Positions 1-9,120 are shown, counted from the first letter of the stretch. The stretch: DNA of 64,000 bases from Vibrio gazogenes (GCF_002196515.1 NZ_CP018835.1:2356001-2420000); one strand, 5' to 3'. Notes: generated by a model from the sequence alone, not told the origin. Made by a program: numbers and translations.

Positions 1-242
1 TAATCATGGTTGACGATGATCGGATGGAGATTTTGCCGGGTGAAGTGATCGAGAATAAATCAGTCCGTTTCCGGACACTCGGGTGTTATCCGCTGACCGG
101 AGCCATTGAATCGACGGCAAGCACATTGCCTGAAATCATCGAAGAGATGCTGGTGGCAACGTCCAGTGAGCGGCAAGGACGAGCGATCGACCATGATCAG
201 TCCGGATCCATGGAATTGAAAAAACGTCAGGGCTATTTCTAA
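1..242 (+). CDS. cysD: Sulfate adenylyltransferase subunit 2 (CysD), 3' end only
   Basis: This is the C-terminal part of the small subunit of ATP sulfurylase, which adenylylates sulfate to APS together with CysN. The frame is open to the window edge, so the start lies outside. The visible residues follow the conserved CysD C-terminus, including [14 protein letters not shown], the [10 protein letters not shown] helix, SERQGR and the terminal [11 protein letters not shown]. The stop is 17 bases before cysN, on the same strand, as expected for a cysDN operon. Nothing suggests damage. The identification rests on recall of the E. coli CysD tail and on the adjacent cysN. Confidence 0.95.
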   Translation, partial: IMVDDDRMEILPGEVIENKSVRFRTLGCYPLTGAIESTASTLPEIIEEMLVATSSERQGRAIDHDQSGSMELKKRQGYF

Positions 243-259
243 GGGGCGAGGGAAGTTTT

Positions 260-1687
260 ATGAATAGTGCAGTTCAAGCTCAGTTAACTGAGTTAGGTAT
301 TGAAGGTTATTTGGATCAACACCAACACAAATCGTTACTTAGATTTCTGACATGTGGGTCTGTCGATGACGGTAAGAGTACGTTGATCGGTCGGTTGCTT
401 CACGATTCCAAGCAGATCTACGAAGATCAACTGGCGGCTGTTCATTCAGATAGTCAGCGCGTCGGTACAACCGGTGAGCGTCCGGATCTGGCATTGCTGG
501 TGGATGGATTGCAGGCTGAACGCGAACAAGGGATTACCATTGATGTCGCATATCGCTATTTTTCAACACAGAAACGTAAGTTCATTATCGCTGATACACC
601 GGGACATGAGCAGTACACGCGCAATATGGCAACCGGTGCTTCGACATGTGATTTAGCGATTATTCTGATTGATGCACGGAAAGGCGTGTTGGATCAGACC
701 CGTCGTCACTCGTTCATTTCCAATCTATTGGGTTTGAGACACTTTGTGGTGGCGGTCAACAAGATGGATTTGGTCGATTATTCTCAGGAGCGTTTTGAAG
801 CCATTCGCCAAGAATATCTTGAATTCTCCCGACATTTACAGGGAGACACGGACATTCAGATCATTCCGATCTCAGCGTTGGAAGGGGACAATGTTGTTGA
901 GAAAAGTCAGCACATGCATTGGTATCAAGGCCCCTCTTTGCTGGATTTATTAGAAACTGTCGATGTCGATCAGCTCAAAGGAACAGGAGCATTTCGTTTC
1001 CCTGTTCAATATGTCAACCGACCAAATCTCGATTTTCGTGGGTTTGCCGGTACCGTTGCATCAGGGGTTATCCGCCCCGGGGACAAAGTGAAGGTATTAC
1101 CGTCGGGTAAATCTTCCACTGTTGCCCGTATCGTCACTTTTGATGGCGATTTGGAACAGGCATATACCGGTCAAGCTGTAACGCTAACGCTGAATGATGA
1201 AATTGATATCAGTCGTGGCGATTTGATCGTCCTTGAGGATGCCCAACTCGATACAACCAACCATTTATTGGCAGACGTCGTTTGGATGACAGAGCAGCCA
1301 TTACAGGCTGGCCGGGATTACGACATCAAAATTGCAGGTCATAAAACGATTGGTCAGGTGACGTCGATCCGTCACCAATACGATATCAATAACCTCTCGA
1401 CTTATCAGGCCGAATCTCTACCGCTCAATGGCATTGGTTTATGTGAATGGCGGTTCAATCAGGCGATTGCTCTCGATAAATATCTCGATAGTGCTGATAC
1501 GGGGGGCTTTATTATTATTGACCGACTGACCAATGTAACTGTTGGCGCAGGTCTGGTTCGTGACAGCCTACAAACGGTGGCGCAAACGCAGGGCGATGTC
1601 TCTGAATTTGAGCTGGAACTGAATGCACTGATTCGTAAGCACTTCCCACACTGGGGTGCGAAAGATATCAGTCAATTACTGAAGTAG
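260..1687 (+). CDS. cysN: Sulfate adenylyltransferase subunit 1 (CysN), GTPase
   Basis: The large subunit of ATP sulfurylase is an EF-Tu-like GTPase that couples GTP hydrolysis to APS synthesis by CysD. At 475 aa it is the usual length for stand-alone CysN, with no fused APS kinase. The P-loop GSVDDGKST is at residues 33-41, followed by EQGITID in switch I, DTPGHEQY (G3) and NKMD (G4). The C-terminal half has the beta-barrel domains typical of translation-factor GTPases. It follows cysD by 17 bases with a GAGGGAAG ribosome site. A separate APS kinase gene (cysC) lies 1.8 kb downstream, so activation continues to PAPS within the locus. Confidence 0.97.
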   Translation: MNSAVQAQLTELGIEGYLDQHQHKSLLRFLTCGSVDDGKSTLIGRLLHDSKQIYEDQLAAVHSDSQRVGTTGERPDLALLVDGLQAEREQGITIDVAYRYFSTQKRKFIIADTPGHEQYTRNMATGASTCDLAIILIDARKGVLDQTRRHSFISNLLGLRHFVVAVNKMDLVDYSQERFEAIRQEYLEFSRHLQGDTDIQIIPISALEGDNVVEKSQHMHWYQGPSLLDLLETVDVDQLKGTGAFRFPVQYVNRPNLDFRGFAGTVASGVIRPGDKVKVLPSGKSSTVARIVTFDGDLEQAYTGQAVTLTLNDEIDISRGDLIVLEDAQLDTTNHLLADVVWMTEQPLQAGRDYDIKIAGHKTIGQVTSIRHQYDINNLSTYQAESLPLNGIGLCEWRFNQAIALDKYLDSADTGGFIIIDRLTNVTVGAGLVRDSLQTVAQTQGDVSEFELELNALIRKHFPHWGAKDISQLLK

Positions 1688-1695
1688 GCTGCTTG

Positions 1696-1716
1696 AAAGG
1701 GTGATTTTCACCCTTT
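1696..1716 (+). promoter_or_regulatory. Perfect hairpin between cysN and the SLC13 permease gene
   Basis: The sequence AAAGGGTGA, three T, TCACCCTTT forms a 9-bp perfect stem starting 9 bases after the cysN stop and ending 15 bases before the chosen start of the next gene. No U-rich tract follows, so it is not a standard intrinsic terminator. It may stabilise the cysDN end of the message or modulate translation of the permease. The role is inferred. Confidence 0.5.
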
Positions 1717-1730
1717 CTGAGGGATGTGAG

Positions 1731-3455
1731 ATGTGGGAACAAGGGGTGATAATTGCAATTCTATGCGGTGTGGTTGCCTGTTTGCTGCTTACGCGAGTTA
1801 AACCGAGTTTGATCTTTGCAGGTGCTGCTTTTATCACTTTTATTGCAGGTCTGATTGATATCAATGACTTAGCTGCAAATTTCACCAATTCATCCCTACT
1901 GACGCTGATTTTATTGATTCTGGCTTCTGCCGGACTGGAAAAGACACGACTCATCAGTTGGATCAGTAGCAATATCTCTGAAGGGCGGCTCGGCACTGTG
2001 ATCGCAAAACTGGGGTTATCGACCGCCTTTCTCTCTTCTTTCACCAATAATACCGCCGTCGTCGTATCTCTGATTGGGGCGATTAAACGTAATCAGCAAC
2101 ATGCACCATCAAAATTATTAATTCCGCTGTCTTACACGGCTATTTTTGGCGGAACGCTGACTTTGATTGGGACATCAACCAATCTGATCATCAATAGTTT
2201 TGTTGAAGATGCAGGGTTGCCGAGTCTCAACTTTTTCGCCCCGACGATGATTGGTCTGGCTGTGCTTCTCGGCGGCGTATTGATTCTGATTCCATTGAGT
2301 TATTTGTTACCGAATAATGATGAGTCGGGTCAGGATGAATTACCTTATTTTCTGGAAGCGAGTGTTGGTGAGAAGTCACCATTAGTCGGGCGCAGCATTG
2401 CCGAAAATAACCTGCGGGCGTTACGCAAGTTATTCTTAGCTGAGGTGATTCGAAATGGTGAAAGTGTCCCTTCTGTCGGACCTGATTTTGTCTTACAGGC
2501 ACAGGATCGGCTGCTGTTTTGTGGTGATGTCGAGAGTGTATCGACACTTCAGGAAATCAAAGGGTTAACCTTGTTTGGTCAGCACCACCTTAACGGTCAG
2601 AATTTTGTTGAAGTGGTGGTGAGTTCTTCTGCCAGTTTTTGTCATAAGACACTGAAATCCAGTCATTTTCGCGAGCGGTTTGATGCCGTTGTCGTGGCCA
2701 TTCGTCGGGGACATGAACGTCTGGAAGGTGGTCTGGGAAATATCACGTTGACGGCTGGCGATACGCTGGTACTTGTACCGGGGAAAGGATTCGAAGCGCA
2801 ACGTCAGGCGCTGCATCGCGAATTTCTATTCATTAATGATTTGGATTCGAGTGCCCGCTTAGACAGCCATAAATCGAGTCTGGTATTACTCGGATTTATG
2901 GCGGTGATTGGTGCGGCATTGCTCCATTGGCTACCGATTATTAAAGGACTTGCGATCTATCTGATTCTGTTAGTTATCTTTGGTATCGTGCAAATCGGTG
3001 AATTACGCCGTCGTTTCCCTATCGACATAGTTGTGATTGTCGGTTCAGCATTATCGATTGCTCAGTTGATGATTTCATCGGGACTGTCGCAACGCATGGG
3101 TGATTTTTTTATTCACACCATGAACGGCTGGGGCGTGTTTGGTGGCTTGGTTGCCACCTATCTGATAACGCTGGTTCTGACGGAGCTCATCACAAACAAT
3201 GCTGCTGCTGCGCTGGCTTTTCCGTTGGGATACAGTTTGGCTGTCGGCTACGGGGTGGATCCGATGCCATTCATTATGGCGGTGTTATTTGGTGCCAGTG
3301 CGAGCTTTATTTCTCCCTATGGTTATCAGACCAATCTGCTGGTCTATAGTATCGGTAACTACAAAATGAGTGATTATGTCAGAATCGGTATTCCAATATC
3401 GTTGGTTTACTCTTTGCTCGTTCTGACCTTAATTCCGGTATTTTTTCCGTTTTAA
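1731..3455 (+). CDS. SLC13-family permease with TrkA-C (RCK_C) domains, putative sulfate transporter
   Basis: This is a 574-aa inner-membrane protein of the DASS/SLC13 type. Several hydrophobic helices come first, including the SFTNNTAVVV re-entrant motif. Then a soluble middle part (about residues 205-380) shows two TrkA-C-like repeats (ending 'DRLLFCGD' and 'DTLVLVPG'). More helices follow, including the matching LTELITNNAAAALAFP motif. The start at 1731 (MWEQGV) is preferred over the upstream ATG at 1701, which lies inside a hairpin. GAGGGATGTGAG provides a ribosome site. Its place between cysN and cysC suggests sulfate uptake for the pathway. The substrate is inferred from context only; a dicarboxylate or another anion is possible. 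Confidence 0.85.
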   Translation: MWEQGVIIAILCGVVACLLLTRVKPSLIFAGAAFITFIAGLIDINDLAANFTNSSLLTLILLILASAGLEKTRLISWISSNISEGRLGTVIAKLGLSTAFLSSFTNNTAVVVSLIGAIKRNQQHAPSKLLIPLSYTAIFGGTLTLIGTSTNLIINSFVEDAGLPSLNFFAPTMIGLAVLLGGVLILIPLSYLLPNNDESGQDELPYFLEASVGEKSPLVGRSIAENNLRALRKLFLAEVIRNGESVPSVGPDFVLQAQDRLLFCGDVESVSTLQEIKGLTLFGQHHLNGQNFVEVVVSSSASFCHKTLKSSHFRERFDAVVVAIRRGHERLEGGLGNITLTAGDTLVLVPGKGFEAQRQALHREFLFINDLDSSARLDSHKSSLVLLGFMAVIGAALLHWLPIIKGLAIYLILLVIFGIVQIGELRRRFPIDIVVIVGSALSIAQLMISSGLSQRMGDFFIHTMNGWGVFGGLVATYLITLVLTELITNNAAAALAFPLGYSLAVGYGVDPMPFIMAVLFGASASFISPYGYQTNLLVYSIGNYKMSDYVRIGIPISLVYSLLVLTLIPVFFPF

Positions 3456-3510
3456 TCCGTATTGTTTTTAAACAATGTATTGATAAGTTTACGTATAAAG
3501 GAAGAGTGTT

Positions 3511-4140
3511 ATGAGTATCGCGCCAAATGAAAAAGATGAACATATCGTCTGGCACCAGCACCCGATCGATAAAACATTTCGTGCGACGCTGAAAAAACAG
3601 AAACCCGCGGTGCTTTGGTTTACCGGATTATCAGGCGCTGGCAAATCAACGGTCGCTGGCGCACTGGAAAATCGTCTTGCGCAATTGGGTTATCATACTT
3701 ACCTGCTCGATGGTGATAATGTCCGGCACGGGTTATGTCGTGATCTCGGTTTTTCTGCTCAGGATCGTCGGGAAAATATCCGTCGGATCGGTGAGCTGGC
3801 GAAGCTGATGGCCGATGCCGGACTGATCGTGCTTACTGCATTTATCTCACCACATCGCGCTGAACGGCAGATGGTGCGGGAGTTACTGCCGGAAGGGGAG
3901 TTTCTGGAAGTCTTCGTCAATACCACACTGGAAGTTTGTGAGCAGCGTGATCCGAAAGGATTGTACAAAAAAGCCCGTGCGGGTGAGATCACCAACTTTA
4001 CGGGCATTGATGCTGAATATGAAGTGCCGTTACAGCCTGAAATCGATTTACCTGCCGGTGAAATGGGTATCGATGCATTGGTTGAACAGTGTCTGACAAA
4101 ACTGAGTCAACGCGGTATTATTGATATTTTATCGCATTAA
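3511..4140 (+). CDS. cysC: Adenylylsulfate kinase (CysC)
   Basis: APS kinase phosphorylates APS to PAPS with ATP, the step after CysDN. The 209-aa protein has the P-loop GLSGAGKST at residues 39-47, then the [11 protein letters not shown] and [11 protein letters not shown] motifs that form the APS pocket, and the [14 protein letters not shown] loop with FTGID, all typical of CysC. An AAGGAAGAG ribosome site lies 5-10 bases upstream. It is the last gene of the rightward cysDN-permease-cysC group. The next gene is convergent, with 34 bases between the stops and no obvious terminator hairpin. Confidence 0.97.
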   Translation: MSIAPNEKDEHIVWHQHPIDKTFRATLKKQKPAVLWFTGLSGAGKSTVAGALENRLAQLGYHTYLLDGDNVRHGLCRDLGFSAQDRRENIRRIGELAKLMADAGLIVLTAFISPHRAERQMVRELLPEGEFLEVFVNTTLEVCEQRDPKGLYKKARAGEITNFTGIDAEYEVPLQPEIDLPAGEMGIDALVEQCLTKLSQRGIIDILSH

Positions 4141-4174
4141 TCGGTTTTTCTCGGCAGCCCCTAAGGTCGTTTGC

Positions 4175-5068
4175 TCAGACTGTATGGTGAATGCTGCCGG
4201 TAGCATCGGTATGGATCATAAATTTTTGCCCTAGCAGCGCAATCATTTGATCATAGTATTGTTGATTGAGTTTATTGCCCAGTAGCTTACACAACTCATT
4301 ACCGGTGGGACTAAAACGATAATAGAGTAAATGTATCCCCTTGCTCATTGCCTGCAGAGACAGGTTCTTGCCTTGATAATGAAAGGGGAGCGCAGATTCT
4401 TGCTCGATTTCACCTGAGGCGAGCTCGGTTGCATGCAGTAAGCCGAGCTCGATCATCACCAGCAAACTTGAGTAGGGAAGCTGAAAGCTACCCAGACTCA
4501 GCGTAATCGTGGTATCACGCTTGCCAAAGGTAAAAATCCCATTGTGTGCCCGTATCCCAACGAATAGTTTCCGACTGCCATCTTGCCCGAAACTACAAGC
4601 CAGTGCGGCTGATTTTTGGAGGATTTGAGCCTCTTTCGGTGTCATATCTTTCAACACTTGCAAGGCTTTCATGGATGTGGCGCCCGGATTGGTGACTTCC
4701 CGCTTGAGCACTTGTGCCCACAGTCGCTGCATTGAAGAGTTATGGATATCCTGAGCCATATCGAAAAAGCGGTAGAGCCAGTCTTGATCGGGATCGCCAG
4801 CCGTTTCGTTTTTACAGGATTTATGGGCAAGTCTGACAATGCTCTCAAGGTTTTTTTGCCGCTGTTCTTTGCGTTTGCGTTCCCGCTTTAAGGCTCTGTC
4901 CAGTGGCGAAATGTCAGTCTTTTCTTCACTGATCAATGCATCAAGGCCATGATCTTTGGCAATATTTTGGATTCGGTGACCACTATCTTTAATATAGCGT
5001 CCTCTCGAATGAGACTTTGTTGTCTCATCATCCTGATGTTCAATGACCGTGGGTGTGCGTTGTTCCAT
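4175..5068 (-). CDS. TIGR03899 family protein, function unknown
   Basis: A 297-aa soluble protein starting MEQRTPTVIEH. The frame extends upstream to 5152, but the ATG at 5068 begins the part that looks like the family. A basic, charged segment (about residues 60-90, rich in K, R and E, likely coiled coil) is followed by a globular domain with WLYRFFDMAQDI and LWAQVLKREVTNPG, which resembles the DUF2806-like fold. No signal peptide, membrane helix or catalytic motif is visible. I recognise it as the TIGR03899 family found in Vibrio and relatives next to cys genes, but no function can be given. It is transcribed convergently with cysC. Confidence 0.75.
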   Translation of the reverse strand: MEQRTPTVIEHQDDETTKSHSRGRYIKDSGHRIQNIAKDHGLDALISEEKTDISPLDRALKRERKRKEQRQKNLESIVRLAHKSCKNETAGDPDQDWLYRFFDMAQDIHNSSMQRLWAQVLKREVTNPGATSMKALQVLKDMTPKEAQILQKSAALACSFGQDGSRKLFVGIRAHNGIFTFGKRDTTITLSLGSFQLPYSSLLVMIELGLLHATELASGEIEQESALPFHYQGKNLSLQAMSKGIHLLYYRFSPTGNELCKLLGNKLNQQYYDQMIALLGQKFMIHTDATGSIHHTV

Positions 5069-5215
5069 GAATAATTTGATACCGACTGACAATTGAGAGC
5101 AATAGTAACAATTTAACGCGGAATGCGAGAGACATCTAGCCGAATTGATCAAATTCCGCTACTCAAAATGCTAATGTTTTGTTAAAATTGTTACTACTTA
5201 TAATTTTGAACATTG

Positions 5216-5308
5216 ATGATTCTAGTGAAAAAGGCTCTGTCTATCACCGTAGTATTTATTCTTTACTTTGCTTTACTCGGCTATCTATCAAGCTTCCTTG
5301 TCGTATAA
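5216..5308 (+). CDS. Possible 30-residue single-pass membrane peptide
   Basis: A short open frame (MILVKKALSITVV... ending FLVV) encodes a basic N-terminus followed by about 22 continuous hydrophobic residues, the layout of a bacterial small membrane protein. It could also start at GTG 5225. No clear Shine-Dalgarno sequence is seen. It lies in the 250-bp gap between the TIGR03899 gene start and the DUF3299 gene end, running opposite to both. It could be chance in AT-rich DNA; low confidence. Confidence 0.25.
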   Translation: MILVKKALSITVVFILYFALLGYLSSFLVV

Positions 5309-5314
5309 CCGCCC

Positions 5315-5815
5315 TTACTGATCATCGTAAGGCTCAATACGACTTCCCTCGATTTTATATCCGGCATCAGCAACGTCACTGCTGACAGGTTCTGCTTTGA
5401 GTTTGCCCACGACATAAATGACATCCCACAACTCCTGAACGGGTGCCCCTTGAGGGAATTTCACATAGACAATCTGGTTGGGTGGTGGTGGTGGCACATG
5501 GATACATGCTCCGAAATAAGGCACCAGTAAGAACTCAGTGATAGTCTGATCGTCTCCCTCCAAGGGGATGACAAACCCAGGAATTTTGACATACTTCCCA
5601 TCGAGTTCTGGTCTGACAGCACCGATATGACTCTGCTTGGCCGGAGCGTTACCGTTATGATTCACGGTCGGCATTCCTTGTTGATCAAACTGATGACGTT
5701 CTTGCTTCGGGATCAGATCCATCCAATCAAGGGTCAGCGGTTTTTGCGCTCCCCAGGCTGAAACAGAGCATAAGGTCATGCACAGAAGCATGACCGATGA
5801 AAAAGTGTTTCTCAT
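5315..5815 (-). CDS. DUF3299 periplasmic protein, last gene of zrg-type zinc locus
   Basis: A 166-aa exported protein: residues 1-22 form a signal peptide ending SAWGA. The mature part contains the DUF3299 features, with DGKYVKIPGFVIPLE, then LLVPYFGACIHVPPPPPNQIVYV, a conserved Cys-His next to a proline run. It lies 8 bases after the permease gene and is the 3' gene of the leftward cluster. In V. cholerae the equivalent gene belongs to zrgABCDE, a Zur-regulated zinc uptake system; which letter applies here was not assigned. The Cys and His could bind metal, which is inferred. Confidence 0.8.
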   Translation of the reverse strand: MRNTFSSVMLLCMTLCSVSAWGAQKPLTLDWMDLIPKQERHQFDQQGMPTVNHNGNAPAKQSHIGAVRPELDGKYVKIPGFVIPLEGDDQTITEFLLVPYFGACIHVPPPPPNQIVYVKFPQGAPVQELWDVIYVVGKLKAEPVSSDVADAGYKIEGSRIEPYDDQ

Positions 5816-5823
5816 TCAATTTC

Positions 5824-7083
5824 CTATATTCTTATTGTCATACCATCGCTGAGTGATTGTCTGTAGGCTCGTAGTGCGGGAACGACCCCAATCAGAATCC
5901 CTGCGAGTTGTACGTAACCGAGTAATTGCCATTCATGATAGCTCAAACGGTCAAGTGTTATCATGATGCCGTATTGTGCATGAATCAATGGTGCAATGAT
6001 CGACATTAAACCATATAAACCCGCCACGCCAACAAGAATGCCGGCAAAGGTTAATGCACTCGCTTCACTGATCAATAAAGCAAAGACATGCTTGGGTTGT
6101 GCGCCCATGGCCCGGAGAATTGCCATCTCACGTCGCCTTTCTTGCAAGCTGGTTAACAGACTGCTGAGCATTCCCATCAGGCCGGCAATCACGACAAAGA
6201 TCGAGACGGCCATTAACGCTTGCTCTGCTACCGACATCATGCCCCATAATTCCTGTAATGCGACCCCCGGAAGAATTGCACTCAAGGGCTCCTTACGATA
6301 TTCATTGATTTCTCGTTGTAATGCAAATGTTTGAATACGGGATTTTAAACCCAGATACATCGCTGTAATTTGAGTGGGTTGAAAATGTCGTTTTTCCAGC
6401 ACGGCTGCATCCGGTGTTTTGCCAATATGCGCACCAGACTCCCAACCGACATGAATCGCTTCTATAGCGCCCAGAGACACATGAACCGTTCGATCGACCG
6501 GTGTCCCCGTTGGGGCCAGAATACCCGTGACGGTAAAAGGAAGGTGATCGTGGCGGCTGAATCCGACATCACTAATCCCATGAGCAATGATAATTTTACT
6601 GCCGATATGATAGTTGAGTTTTTTAGCGACATCGGCACCAATCACCGTGTCGAATAGCCCGTGGAATGGTTGACCGGCCTGAAAAGTCAGATGCTGTTTA
6701 TGTCCGTATTGATAGAATTTGAAATAATCCAGATTGGTCCCCATGACCCGAAAGCCTTTATGAGAATCGCCCAATGAAATCGGGATCGCCCACTTTACCG
6801 CGCGATGATGACTGAATTCCTGAAAACTTTTCCAGTCAATATTGTTCGTCGCATTGCCAATTCGAAAGACGGAATACAGGAGCAGATTGACTTGACCGGA
6901 GCGACCACCGACGATCAGATCTGTACCGGAGATCGTATTGGCAAAGCTGCTTTTGGCCTGCGTTCGGATCCGTTCTACGCCCATGAGCAGAATAACCGAG
7001 ATTGCCACCGTTAAAATCGTTAAGAGTGCCGTTGTTTTACGATTGAGGACGCTCTTCCACGCCAGATTCATAATGATTTTCAT
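5824..7083 (-). CDS. ABC transporter permease, MacB/FtsX type, zinc locus
   Basis: A 419-aa inner-membrane protein. One transmembrane helix (about residues 17-36) is followed by a large periplasmic MacB-like domain and three C-terminal helices (about 285-310, 335-365, 385-405), with the FtsX-type segment LTSLQERRREMAILRAMGA between them. It is the membrane partner of the ATPase encoded 2 bases upstream. FtsX/MacB-type permeases usually act on envelope substrates or transmit force rather than form an import channel. How this one takes part in zinc uptake is not evident from sequence. It is part of the cluster behind the Zur box at 9126-9140. Confidence 0.85.
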   Translation of the reverse strand: MKIIMNLAWKSVLNRKTTALLTILTVAISVILLMGVERIRTQAKSSFANTISGTDLIVGGRSGQVNLLLYSVFRIGNATNNIDWKSFQEFSHHRAVKWAIPISLGDSHKGFRVMGTNLDYFKFYQYGHKQHLTFQAGQPFHGLFDTVIGADVAKKLNYHIGSKIIIAHGISDVGFSRHDHLPFTVTGILAPTGTPVDRTVHVSLGAIEAIHVGWESGAHIGKTPDAAVLEKRHFQPTQITAMYLGLKSRIQTFALQREINEYRKEPLSAILPGVALQELWGMMSVAEQALMAVSIFVVIAGLMGMLSSLLTSLQERRREMAILRAMGAQPKHVFALLISEASALTFAGILVGVAGLYGLMSIIAPLIHAQYGIMITLDRLSYHEWQLLGYVQLAGILIGVVPALRAYRQSLSDGMTIRI

Positions 7084-7085
7084 GT

Positions 7086-7796
7086 TTAGTTTCCTACCCG
7101 ATTCAGTTGCGGCAGACTGATACTGCGGTTAAACATGGACTCCAGTGTTGGATCGTGGCTGACAAAAACCAAGGTTGCATTGACTTGGTCGGCTTCTTCC
7201 AGCAGGAGTTGAATAAAGGCGCTGCGGTTGTCGTAATCCAGCGCTGAAGTCGGTTCGTCAGCAATGATGAGCTTCGGTGAACCAATCAACGCCCGTGCCG
7301 CAGCAACGCGTTGTTGTTGTCCGATACTGAGTTCTACCACTGGCTGATTGAGTAAATGTTCCGGCATTTTTAATCCAGTCAGCAATTGATGGGCTTTGTC
7401 TTGCAAAGTACCGGCAATTTGGTCACGACGCCGTGCTGAAAAGTGACAGGGAAGTACCACATTGTCGATCACCGATAAATACGGGAGCAGATTGAATTGT
7501 TGAAATATATAACCGATATGATCCGCGCGGAAGCGGTCCCGTTGTCTGGATGGTAAATCGGATAAGACCTGACCTAAGACAGAGAGTGAACCAGACTGAC
7601 ACGTATTGATCCCTGTCAGGAGAGCAAGCAGCGTCGATTTGCCGCAGCCACTTGGTCCCTTGATGAATAGATGCTCACCAGCACTGACGGTCAGATGCTC
7701 AATATCAATGGTCAGTGGTGCATCAGCAGCCCACCGAAATTGCACATTGCGGAGCTCGATGACGTATTCTGAGCCAGATGGTTGTGAATCCTTCAT
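7086..7796 (-). CDS. ABC transporter ATP-binding protein, LolD/MacB type, zinc locus
   Basis: A 236-aa cytoplasmic ATPase that pairs with the adjacent FtsX-like permease. It shows Walker A GPSGCGKST, a Q-loop (YIFQQFNLLPYLS), signature LSIGQQQR, Walker B LIIADEPTSALD and a switch His in FVSHD. The signature has Ile in place of the usual Gly (LSGGQ), a modest deviation seen in some LolD relatives. The start at 7796 is chosen because AGAGGA lies just upstream; the frame extends to 7826 without a ribosome site. Stop and permease start are two bases apart, indicating coupled translation. Confidence 0.88.
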   Translation of the reverse strand: MKDSQPSGSEYVIELRNVQFRWAADAPLTIDIEHLTVSAGEHLFIKGPSGCGKSTLLALLTGINTCQSGSLSVLGQVLSDLPSRQRDRFRADHIGYIFQQFNLLPYLSVIDNVVLPCHFSARRRDQIAGTLQDKAHQLLTGLKMPEHLLNQPVVELSIGQQQRVAAARALIGSPKLIIADEPTSALDYDNRSAFIQLLLEEADQVNATLVFVSHDPTLESMFNRSISLPQLNRVGN

Positions 7797-7857
7797 TACT
7801 CGAAATCCTCTGAGAAGGCAGGACATTTGATGTCCTGCCGATGCGTGAAGTTTGATG

Positions 7858-8553
7858 TTACAAAGATACCTCAGTCTGATCTGGATTCAGCTTAATGGCA
7901 GTCTGCTGACGATCCGTAAAGACATTGGTATGAATCTCATGTGAGCGAGGGAAATGGCTAAACCACTGGGTGGAGAGATGATCCAACTTTCCGCTGTCTC
8001 GGCAGGTGTATGTGTATTGAATTGAGAAGGCTGTATGCATGCCATGCTCGTGCTCATCACCGTCGTGGTCATGATGATGTTCTGCATCTTCATCGTGGTC
8101 ATGATGATGTCCGCTTTCATGGGCGCCTTCATCATGGTCGTGGTGTTCGTGGTCATGGCCATCATCGTGGTGATGGTCTGCATCATGGTCATGATCGTGG
8201 TGCTCATGCTCATGCTCATGGTCGTGGTGGTGAGAGGTCTGACGAACATTACTATGTTCAAGTGTACAGCCAGCTGCTGAGTTGATCGTGATGAGATCAT
8301 CGGCTTGTTCCAGCAATGCCATCGCTTGATCGAGCGCTTGATGCTCCTGGGTCGTTTGTGGCGGATGTTCAAAACCAACGACATCCATTCCCGGTGCCGT
8401 GATTTCAACTAACAATGCATCAGCATCCTGAGCAACATTCATTTCGACAACACCGTGAACATGCGCTTCGTGCTGACGAAAACCTTCTTCGGCTTGTGCA
8501 GATACTGCGGTGATGAGCCCTGCAAGCAGTGCAAGGTTATGTGTTTTTAACAT
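7858..8553 (-). CDS. zrgA: ZrgA-like zinc-binding periplasmic protein (DUF2796)
   Basis: A 231-aa exported protein with signal peptide MLKTHNLALLAGLITAVSAQA. The first mature residues carry HEAHVHGVVEMNVA, the DUF2796 signature. A central block of about 65 residues is almost only His, Asp and Glu, with many HDHEH-type repeats, and is an evident zinc sponge. The C-terminal domain resumes with a cysteine (YTCRDSGKLD) and ends FTDRQQTAIKL. CGGAG precedes the ATG at 8553; a longer frame to 8742 is rejected because it would bury the signal peptide. In V. cholerae this protein is the soluble zinc-binding part of ZrgABCDE. The repetitive His block is prone to length change. Confidence 0.88.
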   Translation of the reverse strand: MLKTHNLALLAGLITAVSAQAEEGFRQHEAHVHGVVEMNVAQDADALLVEITAPGMDVVGFEHPPQTTQEHQALDQAMALLEQADDLITINSAAGCTLEHSNVRQTSHHHDHEHEHEHHDHDHDADHHHDDGHDHEHHDHDEGAHESGHHHDHDEDAEHHHDHDGDEHEHGMHTAFSIQYTYTCRDSGKLDHLSTQWFSHFPRSHEIHTNVFTDRQQTAIKLNPDQTEVSL

Positions 8554-8786
8554 GAAAAAAACTCCGTCGTTAAGATGATTTAAATACAATTCATGATAAA
8601 ACCTCGGATTGGGGCGATGTCCCGCTTGAATGCAGTGATCACTGTATTTTTGATCGTGGCCGATTTGATAGCCATTCCGTCTATCTTGAAAGTGGAACGG
8701 GGTATAAAAATCATGCGCCGTCTGCAAATCGTGACACAGCAAAGTCCGCCTGATATATCACACAGGGGGATGTCCCGAATTGAGGT
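8554..8786 (-). other. Gap between DUF2607 and zrgA with a near-perfect 20-bp palindrome
   Basis: No credible gene is seen in this 233-bp gap. It contains AATGCAGTGATCACTGTATT at 8629-8648, a dyad with a perfect 12-bp core (CAGTGATCACTG) and only one mismatched pair outside it. The gap is long for genes of a single operon, so zrgA may have its own promoter. The dyad could be a regulator site, but it does not match the Zur consensus. Confidence 0.45.
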
Positions 8787-9101
8787 TTACTGAACGACTA
8801 GCGGAGGTGAGCGCGCAAAATAAGCTAAAAATGGCAGGCTTATCCTGATGATTTCAGATGTCGGCTCGCTATATCCGTGAGACGCGATAACCGGCAGAAT
8901 CGGCACAAAAGATTGAATGGCATGATGAATCCCGGCAAATAACTGACAGTCATGGTGCTGATGATGCTCCGCCAATGTGTCAGCTTGATGAATAATGTAA
9001 GCCGCGCTGAGCCAGAGCATTAAAAAGATGGCCGCAAGAGCAACCATCTTTCTGGGGAGAGACGTCATTGGGGGACGAATCGTTTTACTGGCAGCCAACA
9101 T
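8787..9101 (-). CDS. DUF2607 family protein, first gene of the zinc locus
   Basis: A 104-aa protein starting MLAASKTIRPP. One hydrophobic helix (about residues 18-37, KMVALAAIFLMLWLSAAYII) is followed by His-rich sequence AEHHQHHDCQLFAGIHH and a second moderately hydrophobic part. It resembles the DUF2607 family encoded with zrg genes in Vibrio. The start at 9101 is chosen because a Zur operator sits 25 bases upstream; the longer frame (to 9182) would run through it. The His and Cys cluster fits a membrane-anchored periplasmic zinc-binding role, which is inferred. Confidence 0.72.
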   Translation of the reverse strand: MLAASKTIRPPMTSLPRKMVALAAIFLMLWLSAAYIIHQADTLAEHHQHHDCQLFAGIHHAIQSFVPILPVIASHGYSEPTSEIIRISLPFLAYFARSPPLVVQ

Positions 9102-9120
9102 GGGACATCCGCAATGAATG

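Noticed and set aside
8095-8250. Possible short tandem repeat or CRISPR-like array
   Set aside because: The repeats are irregular, 6-15 bp, and in frame with His/Asp/Glu codons; there are no spacers.
7887-8408. Long minus-strand frame full of Met and Thr, and a plus-strand Val/Met-rich frame, over the zrgA His block
   Set aside because: They are out-of-frame readings of the repetitive His/Asp/Glu codons; the signal-peptide-bearing zrgA frame explains the region.
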